64,000 nucleotides of DNA from UBA1765 sp045629945 (lineage in GTDB: Bacteria; Fibrobacterota; Fibrobacteria; Fibrobacterales; Fibrobacteraceae), in NCBI GenBank assembly GCA_045629945.1, contig JAZQSE010000041.1:1-64000 (forward strand), given 5' to 3'. The notes beneath the pieces were generated by a model, which searched no databases, was not told the DNA's origin, and was given only the letters and a program-made list of their open reading frames with translations. A program made the translations under genes and the position numbers. Every line of letters starts with the position of its first letter. The first letter of the stretch is position 1. Positions 25,246 to 35,800 of the stretch are shown here, one piece after another.

Positions 25246-27111
25246 TTAATTTCCTTGTAAAGTCTGGTTGAAAAGTAAAATATCGTTTCTATAATCTAGA
25301 ATTTGTTGCAAAAGGTTATTAGGAGAAGTTCTTGTTTTTTTACTTTCAACAAGAAGGCGTTTCAGTTTTGAAGCAAAATTAGTGAGTTCTAATTTTAAAT
25401 CAATATCTTCACTTTTTAAACGAAGTCGTTCTATAAAACGCTTTTCTAAGTCTAAAGTCATTTCAAGAAATTCTTTAATAGCAGCGTTTTCATTCCAGTT
25501 TTCTTCTGGTAAAGCAAAGAGAATTTCTTTACCTTCTTCAGAAAGGCTGTTGCTCAAAAGCTTTAAATTGAAATTACCTGTTTCTTGGACTTGTAAAAGA
25601 GCCATTCCTAAAATATCACAAATTAAAGGGGATTCTAAAAGAGATATTCCTGAAGAGACAAAAGCAAAATCGTAAAACAGAGAAGCGGCTTTTAGTACGG
25701 CAGGGTTTTGTAAAATCAGGTTCAAGTATCTGATTTCAGTCTGGGAAATAGTATGCCATGGGATTGGAGGCAATTCTGTTTCAATGATTGTCTCTTCAGA
25801 TTTGATTTTAGGACGAGGATTTTTTAATGAATTTTTTAAACCGCGAAAAGAAGCTTCAGTACCTAAACGTTCTGCTAAAATATTGAGGTATTGTCTTTGG
25901 AGTTCTACATCAGGGATTGTTGAAATAAGACTTTTGGTATGGTGGATTAATTTTGCTTTATCTTCTGGGTTAGAATGAGGCGTTTCTTTTATTAAGTAAG
26001 TGAGCCAATCTTCAGCAGATTCCAACTCTTTAAGAAATGCTTCTGGCCCTTGTTCTCTGATAAAATTATCCGGGTCTATTTTTTCGCCGTTAGGCCTTGA
26101 AAGCGAATAAATTTTAGGAGACATTGATTTAGAAAGAATTTTTTCTAAGCTACGTTTAGTGGCTTCTTTTCCGGCATTGTCTCCGTCAAAAACAAGATAA
26201 GCCGTTTTAGCATATCGTGAAAGTAAAGAAGCGTGAGCTTCTGTAAGCGCGGTCCCTGAAGCGGCTACAACATTTTGTATGCCTGCCTGGTAAAGGCTTA
26301 TTACATCAAAATAACCTTCAACGATTATAACTTTTCCTGCTTTGGCAATCCCTTGGCGACATTGGTGTAATCCAAAAAGGACTTCGCCTTTTTCGTAAAG
26401 TATGGTTTTGGGGCTATTCATGTATTTGGCGGTTTTCGCTTGATCTTGTAATACACGACCGCCAAAGGCGATTACTGTTCCTGAAATGTTTTGTATAGGA
26501 ATCATCAGACGGTCGCGGAATTTATCGGCAATGCCACCATGTTCTTTTTCAACAGCAAGCCCTGCTTGTACTAATTGTCTTGGAGAAAAACCTTTGCGTA
26601 TGGCATGGGCTAAAAGTCCTTCTCGTTTGTTGGGAGCAAAACCAAAGTGGAATATTTTTTGAGTTTCTTCTGAAATACCTCGTTTATCTAAGTAAGCTTT
26701 TATTTCTGGAGCTTCAGTGAGATTTTGTTCAAACCATTCTGTAGCTAAAACATTTAATTGTTTGACAAGTTCTCTTTCTTCTAGAACCTCATTTTTTTCC
26801 GTAGAATTAGAAAGTTTTGGCAAAGCAAAACCCGTTGCATGCGCGACCCATTCAATAGCAGAACGAAAATCAATTTTTTCATGTTCCATAATGAACTTGA
26901 AAACATCTCCACCGGCATTACAAGCAAAACATTTATAAATGCCTAAAGTTGAGTTTACACTCATAGAAGGAGAACGATCATCATGAAAAGGGCAACGCCC
27001 CGTATAGCGATTTGTTCCGGCTGGTTTTAAAGGGACAAATTGCTGAATGACATCGGCAATGTCAGTATAATCTTTGAGCTTTGCGATAATGTCATTAGAA
27101 TAAAAAGCCAT
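25246..27111 (-). CDS. dnaG: DNA primase
   Basis: The 621-residue protein makes RNA primers at replication forks. The zinc ribbon is seen as GRCPFHDDRSPS and YKCFACNAGGDVFKF. The TOPRIM domain shows VIIVEGYFDVISLYQAGI, then GTALTEAH and LVFDGDNAGKEA (metal acids). The C-terminal third is a helicase-binding-type region that is poorly conserved. The ATG at 27111 (MAFYSND) is preferred over a TTG three codons upstream. Usually dnaG is linked to rpoD and rpsU; here sufC follows 2 bases after it. Confidence 0.95.
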   Translation of the reverse strand: MAFYSNDIIAKLKDYTDIADVIQQFVPLKPAGTNRYTGRCPFHDDRSPSMSVNSTLGIYKCFACNAGGDVFKFIMEHEKIDFRSAIEWVAHATGFALPKLSNSTEKNEVLEERELVKQLNVLATEWFEQNLTEAPEIKAYLDKRGISEETQKIFHFGFAPNKREGLLAHAIRKGFSPRQLVQAGLAVEKEHGGIADKFRDRLMIPIQNISGTVIAFGGRVLQDQAKTAKYMNSPKTILYEKGEVLFGLHQCRQGIAKAGKVIIVEGYFDVISLYQAGIQNVVAASGTALTEAHASLLSRYAKTAYLVFDGDNAGKEATKRSLEKILSKSMSPKIYSLSRPNGEKIDPDNFIREQGPEAFLKELESAEDWLTYLIKETPHSNPEDKAKLIHHTKSLISTIPDVELQRQYLNILAERLGTEASFRGLKNSLKNPRPKIKSEETIIETELPPIPWHTISQTEIRYLNLILQNPAVLKAASLFYDFAFVSSGISLLESPLICDILGMALLQVQETGNFNLKLLSNSLSEEGKEILFALPEENWNENAAIKEFLEMTLDLEKRFIERLRLKSEDIDLKLELTNFASKLKRLLVESKKTRTSPNNLLQQILDYRNDILLFNQTLQGN

Positions 27112-27166
27112 ATTGCACAAAGATAAAAAATGCTTTTACAAAGTACGATATGTTTTTTATGAAAAA

Positions 27167-28492
27167 CTATATAACGCCGTATCGTTTCCATTTTCCACTA
27201 CGCCAACGCATATAATTGACGATAGAACGATAAAATTCATCTGCAGCCATTCCAAGCCAAAGACCAGGTAATCCAAGATTAAGACCAAATGCTAAGAATA
27301 GCGCAGTACCAACTCCTAAAGTCCACATCATAGCACTCCCGATTATAGCCGGAAATTTTGAATCACCAGAGGCTCTTAATGAATTGGTTAAAACAATGTT
27401 AGCCGCTTTGAAAGGCTGGACTAAAGCATCACACCAAAGACATATATAACCAAGTTTTAAAATGTCGGGATTATTTGTATAGAGAGAAAGTAAATGAGTT
27501 CCACAAATGGCAACAATAATAGAGATAAACATGGCACCAAGACAACTGCCTAAAAGACTTTGGTGCACTCGTCTGTTGGCTTTTTTAAAATCTTGGGCTC
27601 CAACAAGATGCGCTACGAGAATTTGGTTTCCGCTCCCTAGGCCAACGCTTAAAATAACAGCGAACATAGCGAAGTTTGCGCTAAATACACGTGCTGTTAT
27701 AGCTAAAGTTCCAAAATGAACAACCATTGCTGTCAAAAAAACTTGGAATAACTGAAAACTGACGGGCTCTGCTGCTGCCGGGAGTCCAATGCGAATCCAA
27801 TCGGGGAGAATAATTCTGAATCTTACCCAATCAGAACGTTTAAAGCGGTGCTGTATTTTAAAATGAAGAACTAAAAAAAGAATGAAAGAAGAAATAAGCC
27901 AGGAAAGCATAGTGGCCAGGGCAACTCCTTTGACGCCCATTTTAGGTAAACCGAAAAGCCCGTTTAGGAAAACAATATTTAAAACAAAGTTGCTTAAAAT
28001 TGTGAGAATGTTTCCAAACAAATTCCAAATAGTTAAGCCATGCGTAGCGATAAGAGCTGTAAGTGTAGTCTGTAAAGAACGAAATGCAAAACCAAAAGAA
28101 ACTATATGCAAAAAATCTTTAGCGTGTTTAGCGGCTTCTCCAGTAAGTCCCATCCAGGAAACGATTTGATTGGCTAAAGGAATAACGATTAATGTTATAG
28201 CTATACCTAAAAGTAAACTGCCTACAAGAACCATTGATTGAGTAACGCCGGCTTGTCGTTTTCTTTCGGCACCTAAAAATTGAGAAGCGATACTTGCACC
28301 CGCTTGAGAAAATGCTTGGATAGCCATAAATAAAGCGCCGAGCACGGGCATAAGAGCACCAACACCAGCAGCGGCAGTTTCAGAAGTCCTTGAAAGGAAC
28401 CAACTATCCATCATCGGTTGTAATGTGCCAACACCGAAAGTGAAGATAAGTGGCCAGGAAAGACTTAAAAGAGAACGATCTCTAACTTGCAT
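27167..28492 (-). CDS. MATE family efflux transporter
   Basis: The 441-residue protein has twelve predicted membrane helices in two halves and the MATE layout: an N-terminal LSLSWPLIFTFGVGTLQPMMDSWFLSR and a central internal repeat. The family exports drugs, organic cations or metabolites using Na+ or H+ gradients; the substrate cannot be read. It may follow the DegT gene on the same strand (92-base gap). No strong ribosome site is seen before its ATG. Confidence 0.9.
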   Translation of the reverse strand: MQVRDRSLLSLSWPLIFTFGVGTLQPMMDSWFLSRTSETAAAGVGALMPVLGALFMAIQAFSQAGASIASQFLGAERKRQAGVTQSMVLVGSLLLGIAITLIVIPLANQIVSWMGLTGEAAKHAKDFLHIVSFGFAFRSLQTTLTALIATHGLTIWNLFGNILTILSNFVLNIVFLNGLFGLPKMGVKGVALATMLSWLISSFILFLVLHFKIQHRFKRSDWVRFRIILPDWIRIGLPAAAEPVSFQLFQVFLTAMVVHFGTLAITARVFSANFAMFAVILSVGLGSGNQILVAHLVGAQDFKKANRRVHQSLLGSCLGAMFISIIVAICGTHLLSLYTNNPDILKLGYICLWCDALVQPFKAANIVLTNSLRASGDSKFPAIIGSAMMWTLGVGTALFLAFGLNLGLPGLWLGMAADEFYRSIVNYMRWRSGKWKRYGVI

Positions 28493-28584
28493 GGCGGCAA
28501 TGCTAGAAAAAGCTTTTCTTTATGACTAGGGGTATTTTATTTATCGGGTTTACATTTGTAAACATATTAAGCCTAAAATTTCAC

Positions 28585-29670
28585 TTACAAAACAGATTTG
28601 ATTTTTTGAATGATTTCTTCTACATTGGTGTAAGCACAAATTGGCAAACTAAAAACTTCATGGCACGCTCTAGAAGCGCCAGAGTTTTTCATTTGACGGT
28701 CAATATTCATAAAGCAGGGTTGTTTGCTGAGTGGGCGAGGGTAATAAATACCTGTTGGAATTTCAGCGTTATCGCAAATAGCCAACCATTTGTTACGGTC
28801 TTTGGCCCGCAAGGTATATTGTGCATAAGTAGAAGTGTTTTCAGGGTCAATGTATGGAATGGTGAGGTCTGTGAATTGAGAAAAGAACTGGTTGTAGATT
28901 TCTGCATTTTTTTTGCGTTTTTTTAGTTCTTCATCAAAGTGTTCTAACTTAACTCTTAAAATGGCCGCTTGTAAGGCATCTAGTCGGCTGTTTTTTCCGT
29001 TAAGTTCATGGAAATAACGACTCTTTGCCCCATGATTGGCCAATTTTCTAATCTTTTCGGCAAGAACGTCATCATTTGTAAAAAGAGCGCCTCCATCTCC
29101 ATAAGCACCAAGGGGTTTGGTTGGGTAGAAACTGGTTATAGTTATGTCAGCAAGAGATTCACAATGTTTGTTATTGCGTTTAGCTCCAAAAGATTGAGCC
29201 GCATCCCCTAAAAGCCAAAGATCATGCGATTTAGCAATAGAGTGTAAAATTTCCATAGCTGCTGTCTGCCCAAACAAATGGACAGCAATAATACCTTTTG
29301 TTTTTGGGGTAATCAAAGGCATTAAATCGGCAGGGTCTAGTAAGAAAGTATCGGGTAAAATATCGGCAAAACGAGGAATAGCCCCTAATCGATAAACACA
29401 TTCAGCTGGAGAAATAAAGGAAAAATCAGGAATAATGACCTCGTCTCCTGGTCGAAGTCCGAGTGCATTTAAGGCAAGTTCAATAGCATCTGTACCACTA
29501 GCACATGTAATGGTATTAGCCATTCCGGTGTAAAGAGAAAGTTCTTTTTCAAAATTTTGCACTTCAGAACCGCCGATATAATTCCCAGAATTGAGAACCC
29601 GGGCTTCGGCTTCTTCTAGTTCTTCGCGTAAAAAGTTTCTTTGAGCAGTTAAATTAACGAAAGGAATCAT
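28585..29670 (-). CDS. DegT/DnrJ/EryC1/StrS-family PLP-dependent sugar aminotransferase
   Basis: The 361-residue protein matches nucleotide-sugar aminotransferases: IPFVNLTAQ at the start, CASGTDAIELALNAL, GDEVIIPDFSFISPAECV, DAAQSFGAKRNN and the PLP lysine in SFYPTKPLGAYGDGGALF. These enzymes transfer an amino group to a keto sugar for surface glycans, resembling WbpE/WlbC-type UDP-3-keto-sugar aminotransferases. The exact sugar is not known. It stands next to the MATE gene and not in a glycan cluster, so the partner pathway is not in view. Confidence 0.88.
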   Translation of the reverse strand: MIPFVNLTAQRNFLREELEEAEARVLNSGNYIGGSEVQNFEKELSLYTGMANTITCASGTDAIELALNALGLRPGDEVIIPDFSFISPAECVYRLGAIPRFADILPDTFLLDPADLMPLITPKTKGIIAVHLFGQTAAMEILHSIAKSHDLWLLGDAAQSFGAKRNNKHCESLADITITSFYPTKPLGAYGDGGALFTNDDVLAEKIRKLANHGAKSRYFHELNGKNSRLDALQAAILRVKLEHFDEELKKRKKNAEIYNQFFSQFTDLTIPYIDPENTSTYAQYTLRAKDRNKWLAICDNAEIPTGIYYPRPLSKQPCFMNIDRQMKNSGASRACHEVFSLPICAYTNVEEIIQKIKSVL

Positions 29671-29711
29671 ACTTTTAAATATAGAATTCCATCTTTTCGA
29701 AAAGTAGACCT

Positions 29712-29740
29712 TGACTAAATCAATAAAAAAAACTAAAATT
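29712..29740 (+). promoter_or_regulatory. Sigma-70-type promoter upstream of rpsT
   Basis: ttgact at 29712-29717 and taaaat at 29735-29740 are separated by 17 bases, a near-ideal housekeeping promoter. It lies about 45 bases before the rpsT GTG start. Confidence 0.7.
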
Positions 29741-29784
29741 TCACCAACAAAAATAAAAGTAGGTTTTCACCCGGAGAAAATAAG

Positions 29785-30045
29785 GTGCCTCATCATCAAT
29801 CTTGTAAAAAGCGTTTACGTCAGGCCGAAAAGGCCAATGCAGTGAATCGTTCTGTGCGTTCAGCTATCCGCACGAGCTTAAAGGTTATCCGTACAGCTTC
29901 TTCTAAAGAAGTTGCTTTGAAGGAAATGCCAAATCTCTTCAGCATGCTCGATAAGGCTGCTGCTAAGGGTCGCGCAGGTTTCAATGCTAATCGTGCTTCT
30001 AACTACAAAGCAAAAGTGGCAAAAGTCATCAACGCAATGGGTTAG
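29785..30045 (+). CDS. rpsT: 30S ribosomal protein S20
   Basis: The 86-residue basic protein binds 16S rRNA early in 30S assembly. It has the S20 pattern of Lys/Arg-rich helices (HQSCKKRLRQAEKANAVNRSVRSAIRT) and the C-terminal AAKGRAGFNANRASNYKAKVAKVIN. The start is GTG with a ggaga site 7 bases upstream. It is a monocistronic unit, with a promoter before it and a strong terminator after it. Confidence 0.95.
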   Translation: MPHHQSCKKRLRQAEKANAVNRSVRSAIRTSLKVIRTASSKEVALKEMPNLFSMLDKAAAKGRAGFNANRASNYKAKVAKVINAMG

Positions 30046-30071
30046 TTTTTAGCCTGACAATTAAAAAGTTT

Positions 30072-30106
30072 AACAACTCCCTCGCTACGCGAGGGAGTTG
30101 TTTTCG
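30072..30106 (+). terminator. Strong rho-independent terminator of rpsT
   Basis: aacaactccctcg pairs with cgagggagttgtt around a short loop, followed by ttttcgttt. It starts about 26 bases after the rpsT stop codon. Confidence 0.9.
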
Positions 30107-30126
30107 TTTCTTTCTATATTCTCATT

Positions 30127-30948
30127 ATGTCATTTGCGATTCGATTTGAAAATGTTTCATTTGCTTACCCGAAAAAGAAAACATTCGCGTTAGAGAATGT
30201 TTCCTTTGAAGTTAAAGAAGGCTCTTTTTTTGCTTTGCTTGGTGCAAATGGTGCAGGAAAAACAACATTATTACGTTTACTTTCCAAACGGTTACCATTA
30301 GAAAAGGGGAAAATCCTTTATTCAGAATCGCTATTAAAAAATAAAAAGCTCAATCTCGCGACTTTAGGCATACTTCTAGAAAATCCTGGTAGCTATTTGC
30401 AATTATCAACAGAAGAATATTTGAAATTATTTGCAAGTCTTTATGGAAATGAAAATGATTATAAAAATGGACTCGCTTTATTGGAACAATTAGGTTTTTC
30501 AGAAAAAAAAGACACGCACTTAGGTAAACTTTCTTTAGGTAATAAACAAAAGTTACAGATAGCACGTGCGATGCAACACTTGCCTAGGTGTTTGTTACTT
30601 GATGAACCGGCGGCGAATTTAGACCCGGTTTCAAGAGAAATCCTTTGGGAAATGCTTGCTAAATGGCAAAAAGAAAATAATGGAACTTTAATAGTTTGTT
30701 CCCATATTTTGCCTGAATTAGAAAAATACGCCACAGATTATGCCATATTGAAAAAAGGTGTTTTAGAAAAATCAGGCGACTTAAAATTAAAAGAAAATCC
30801 TAAAAAAGTTTTATTTGAAATTTCGGCTTCTGAAAAAAAAGAAGTAGAAAAATTACTGGCATCTTCAGGAGTTGAATTTAAAGAACAACCATTTAAACAA
30901 AATACCCTAGAAAATGCTTACCGTAATGTTTACGCAAAAGAAAAATAA
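30127..30948 (+). CDS. ABC transporter ATP-binding protein without a nearby permease
   Basis: The 273-residue ATPase has Walker A GANGAGKTTLLRLLSKRLPLEKG, the Q-loop region LGILLENPGSYLQLS, signature LSLGNKQKLQIARAM (Leu-Ser-Leu-Gly in place of the usual LSGGQ), Walker B CLLLDEPAANLD and the H-loop IVCSHIL. A 60-residue tail after the fold (from about residue 215) resembles the tail of ABC-2 type exporters. Its permease is not adjacent: rpsT lies upstream and the convergent tamA ends 6 bases downstream. The substrate is unknown. Confidence 0.85.
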   Translation: MSFAIRFENVSFAYPKKKTFALENVSFEVKEGSFFALLGANGAGKTTLLRLLSKRLPLEKGKILYSESLLKNKKLNLATLGILLENPGSYLQLSTEEYLKLFASLYGNENDYKNGLALLEQLGFSEKKDTHLGKLSLGNKQKLQIARAMQHLPRCLLLDEPAANLDPVSREILWEMLAKWQKENNGTLIVCSHILPELEKYATDYAILKKGVLEKSGDLKLKENPKKVLFEISASEKKEVEKLLASSGVEFKEQPFKQNTLENAYRNVYAKEK

Positions 30949-30954
30949 TTGCTT

Positions 30955-32835
30955 TTAAAACGCTTGCGATAAGTCAAACGCAATACGTCCAAAAGAGAAA
31001 CTTTCCATACTCCAATCCGAGAAATTTTTCTTGAAGGCATAATCTAAACGGAATGTTAAGAATTGCCAACGGTAACGAATCCCAAGACCTAAACTTGCCT
31101 TTTTATTTTCGGCGTAAAGGTCGCTTTCTTTATCGGTAATATAAGCCCAGTCAAAGAATTGAACTAATTGCCAATTACGCCAGTTACGGAAAGGTAAAGA
31201 AAAGCGCAATTCTTGGTTGAAACGGAAATATCTTGGGGTTAAACCGGTATTTGTAATGGTATCGCCTTCTTCGTCAATAGAAGGGTAGCTTGCATAAATA
31301 CTACGGAAACGATAACCACGTACTGTACGAGAGCCACCTTGGTAAAAAAGTCTTGCATCATCTTCAATAGTTTGGTTGAAAAATTGTCCATAGCTACCAC
31401 TAATAGCTCCGAAAAGCGGGCGGAAAATAGGGAAGTAAAGGCTTGTAGTGATATCACCATAAGAATAAGGGTTGCCAATCATTCTTGAATCGTTAAAAAT
31501 ATTTCTCAAGTTTAGACCGGCTCCTAAAGTAGGTGTTATACGAATGCCTTTTGTTGGATTAAAAAGGTCATCTGTAAAATCAAAACTGAGTGCGGATTCA
31601 ACTTTGAGTTTGTAGAGTTTTTCTTCATTTTTTTGCACGTAGCGTGTATCTAATGTTCCGCGGAACCGGATATTTGGAGAAAAGCCAAAAGTCAAATTAG
31701 CGCGGTTGATAATTTCATAGCGTTCTTCTAAACTATCAGGGTAAGCCGGTGGCGTTATTTTTTCATGATTAAAAGAAAGTGTGTTTTCGAATCGGATTGC
31801 TGTTGGAATAAAATCAATACTTGTTCCTAAAAAAAGTGGGTTTGCATAAATTAAAGCAATTTCTTGTTTGTGTTGCGCAATCAAAGTATTCAAACCAAAT
31901 TCGTGGAATCGTCCAAAAAAGTTTTTATGACGTGTTAAAAAACTAGCCCCAAAGCCATAAATCTGTTCGTAGAAAACGCCGTATTTAGTTTCTCCTGGTA
32001 CTCGTTCTTGAAGTGTTAAATGTAAATCAGAAAAACCATCTTGCCGAAGAGAATCATCTAGTTTAACTTGAGTGAATAATTGAGTTGAAAATAATTTGCT
32101 TTTAAAAGTGGAAGATTGTTTACCATTTAAAATTTCACCTTGTGGAATATTCCAAAGGCCATTTAACCAGGCTGTATCAGACAAGCCTTCTTCTTCGTAT
32201 TGAATACCAGAGCGCCTTGCAAGGCTTTTGAATTTTCCCATACGGACTTGTGTTCCTGAGAAAATGAAAATATCAACGTGAACCACTTGTTTGACGGTAT
32301 CAATTTTTTCCATATAATTCAAGTTCGTGTGTAAATAGCCATGCTCACGGTAAATGTTGCTGATTTGCTGTAGATTATCCGCAATCTGATTATGAGTATA
32401 AATACTTCCTTCTTTGAATTTTAAATCGTCAACAGAAATAGGAATACCTTTTGTTGAATCATCTACAATCAATTGGATACTCTGGAAACGATAACGTTCT
32501 CCTTCTGTTACAGAAAACGTAAATACGCGTTGTGTTGTCGTATCGGTTATAAATGCTTTTGAAATGTCTAATTTGGCTTTAGCGCTAAAAAATCCATAGG
32601 AATAATAAATTTCAACTAACTCTTCAACAGCAAGCCGCATTAAAAAATTTTGTTTAGTTGTATCCATGTTTCCGAATTCAACAGGCATATCTAATTCTTC
32701 TTCCAATTGATAAGTAGGGAAAAAAGAATTGCCTTCAAATTGGATAGCCCAAGGATTTTTTTCGCCTTCAGCCATAACGATTGAAGAAAAAAGTAGACAG
32801 AGAATCCCTAAAAATTTCCATAAATTATTTATCAT
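30955..32835 (-). CDS. tamA: Omp85/TamA-like outer membrane assembly barrel protein
   Basis: The 626-residue protein begins with a signal peptide (NLWKFLGILCLLFSSIVMAEG). Residues 30-250 read as POTRA-like domains (TFSVTEGERYRFQSIQLIVDDS). The C-terminal 350 residues form a 16-strand-type barrel with the Omp85 motif YQGGSRTVRGYRFRS near residue 505 and a terminal aromatic Phe (DLSQAF). It probably inserts outer-membrane proteins with TamB. The ATG at 32835 has a strong aaaggaga site and the signal peptide begins at that codon. It overlaps the end of the tamB gene by 11 bases. BamA is an alternative, but the TamB neighbour favours TamA. Confidence 0.85.
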   Translation of the reverse strand: MINNLWKFLGILCLLFSSIVMAEGEKNPWAIQFEGNSFFPTYQLEEELDMPVEFGNMDTTKQNFLMRLAVEELVEIYYSYGFFSAKAKLDISKAFITDTTTQRVFTFSVTEGERYRFQSIQLIVDDSTKGIPISVDDLKFKEGSIYTHNQIADNLQQISNIYREHGYLHTNLNYMEKIDTVKQVVHVDIFIFSGTQVRMGKFKSLARRSGIQYEEEGLSDTAWLNGLWNIPQGEILNGKQSSTFKSKLFSTQLFTQVKLDDSLRQDGFSDLHLTLQERVPGETKYGVFYEQIYGFGASFLTRHKNFFGRFHEFGLNTLIAQHKQEIALIYANPLFLGTSIDFIPTAIRFENTLSFNHEKITPPAYPDSLEERYEIINRANLTFGFSPNIRFRGTLDTRYVQKNEEKLYKLKVESALSFDFTDDLFNPTKGIRITPTLGAGLNLRNIFNDSRMIGNPYSYGDITTSLYFPIFRPLFGAISGSYGQFFNQTIEDDARLFYQGGSRTVRGYRFRSIYASYPSIDEEGDTITNTGLTPRYFRFNQELRFSLPFRNWRNWQLVQFFDWAYITDKESDLYAENKKASLGLGIRYRWQFLTFRLDYAFKKNFSDWSMESFSFGRIAFDLSQAF

Positions 32836-35800
32836 GGGGTTCTCCTTTGGTTTTATTTTCTTCTTTAAAATCTTCACAAGAGCCTAAACCTAAAATACAT
32901 GGGGACCAAAAACGGTATGAATATAAAAAACCAATGTTCTTTTCTAAGTAGTTTTCATTTTCTTGTGAGCCTGTTTGGACCTGATATTGTTTAGAAACAA
33001 GCATAGCACCAAGAGATAATTCCGGGTTAAGGTGGTCTGGGTGTGAATATTCTTTTTCTTTGAAAAATGGTAACTTATAATTAATGCCAAATTCAAAGGC
33101 TTGTTCGTAAGTAGGGTTTTCACTTTTGTCTTGTGTGTAGCCAAGAATAACACTTAAATTTTTAACCCAACGATCTAAAGAAATCGGAATTTTTACATAA
33201 CTGGAATCTTCTTCTAAGGTTTCGGTGTTAGAGAAAATTCGCATTTTCATATCAATATTTCCAATGTAATTTCCGCCTAGTGTTTTGTTGGCTGTCGTAG
33301 AAAGTATTTTGCCAATAGCTGAACCAGCAAGTCTATTCCAGTCAACAGCTTCTTCAGAAGGGTTTTCTGAAATACAACCGAGCAAAATATTGTAATAAGT
33401 CGTTGCTGTTGAAGCATCTCCACCGCAATAAGAATAAGGGTTTGGTTGAGGGTTGGTTATAGTTCCTTGGATGTCAATATGAACAGGGCATGTTTCGTCT
33501 TTTATTTCATCGCTTTCTACGCAATAAGGAAGTTCTTGTGATGTTGTTATTTCAAGTTGGCCTTGTTGCCATGGAACGTTCTGCCAGGAAACTAAGAAAG
33601 TTTGTATATCAAATTCGTATAGATCTTTAAACCCGATAAAGCCTTCTCCAGCATTTACAATTTCGCCTTCTAATGTGGGGCGGTTTGTTGTTCCTTTAAC
33701 ATTTAAATCAATAGTAAAAGGGAATATGGCAAAAGAAGAAACAATAGCAATAGAATCACTTTGTGAATCTGAAATTTTTACATCCAGATTGATAGGATTG
33801 CTTTTATTGATATTTGACTTGGCTTGTGTTTCACTTTTCCGATTTAGATTTTTCAGAGTATTTTGGAAAGAAGTCAATAATTGCATAACCGTTTTTGGCG
33901 TGATTTCGATATCAATATCTTTTTGGTATGTCAATTTATCTATGAGAATATTGCCATCAAGTTGGTTAACAGTTCTTTCATTCTTTTCTTGATTTTTGGG
34001 AATGCGGTAATTTAGATTGCCTTTTGCTTTCGCTTTGGCGTTTCCATAGGTTTCAGATAAAAATGAATAATTGATTTCAGGAATATCTGCGGTAATGTTG
34101 ATGGAATTGTTGGATTCGGTTAGTTTACCATCAAGATTGCGGATAAGTAATTCATGCTCTTTGTGGTTTAAAGAATATTCTGTAGTCCAGAAACGTAATT
34201 CCTGTAGTCGCATTAAATCTAAAGCATAAGTTAAGGAAGCTTCAATGTTTTCACCTTTAGCATTAGAAGTGCTGGCTTTTTCAACGACAATATTTCGGTT
34301 GAAAATTTTACCTTCTAATTGTACTGGGAATGCATAGTTGAATTTCAGCGGTGAATAAACGGTAGAATCTGTATAGAATGTTCCTGAAATTCCATTTAAT
34401 CCTCGGTTAAATTGCCAGAAAAGTTCAAGTCTTAAATCTGTGGATTGGAGTTCTCCGACACCATTTGGCAACAACCAATAACCATCTGTCTTAATAGAGG
34501 CTGTAAGGGTTGAATCAAGAAAGCCATCACCCCAGATGTTTCCACCATTATTGGTAATAAAAGCAATACTGAAATGTTTTTTTGCAGCAAGAATCTGATC
34601 AAAAGTTACTTGTGCACGCCCGCTCCAAGTACCTTCTCCAATTTCAAGGTAGGCATCTAATTCAGCTTTTGCTCGTTCTGCAAACAAGTGCATTTCTTTA
34701 ATAGCAAAAGATTCTTTAGGGATATTTCTGAATGCAATATTCTGGAATTCAATGTTGCCTCTAAAGCCATGAGAATCAGTATAGGTCAAATCGCCACTAA
34801 AATTTCCATCGCTTAAAGTAGAATCATTTAAAGGCAGTAAACTCAAAGGTATACTAAAAGCTCTTGTTGAAACCCAAGCATTTAAAATTTCAACAGGCAA
34901 CATTCTTTTAGGTGTTTCTTCATTTGGTAGAACAATCGTCGCTTGCAAGTCTATTTTATTTTGTTCATGGAACAATTCTGCTTTAGCTAAAGCAACCGTA
35001 TCTTGTTTTTTGGTAATATGAAAATTTCCCTTTGTTTTGAATTTTTGAAGTTGGGCATCTAAATCAAATATTGCAAAAGCGGTATCAATATCAAAGTTGT
35101 GCTCGTATGTCCCAGTTACTCGTCCGTCAGCCCAACCAGGCACAAAACGTTTTGCAAAAGGAATAGTTGAAAGTAAAACATTGTCAGCCGTAGCTTTTAT
35201 AGATGGAGTTCTTGTATCAATATAAGCCGTTGCAACACCTTTGTCTGAAGCAATAACTTCCCATGAAGTATGAGGCTTTTCATCTTTCCACATCACTTCA
35301 CCAGTAAAATCAAAAGATTCCCATTTGGAGAAAATTTTCCCATAAGGAAAACGAATTCCATTTCGACGTAAAATCAAAGTAGTTTCTAAAGAATCAGCAG
35401 TCATAAAATAAGCTTCTGGAATATAGCCTATTTTCACATCGGCTTTCATTTCCGCCTTTTCATAAGAAAATTCACCTTTAACTTGTGGCCTGTCCTTGAA
35501 ACGTAAACGCCCTTTACTCCATTGAACGGCCCATGGTTCGTTTGGAGCAATATCGCCAGTATAATCAATATGAAAGTTCGGGTAAAGCCGTATTGTTGCC
35601 TCTACATTTGAACCAACAGGTGTGGACGCTTTAGCGTAAAGCATATTACCACGTTTTTGTGCAGAATGGATTGTCGCATCAAGAGGCATCCATTCTGGTC
35701 CAAAAAGTCCTTTAATGTTTGTAACAAAACCTTTGACTTCTGCATCAAGTTCTTTATTCACCCGACCTTGTAAATCAATTTTTCCACCATTAGGCGCAGA

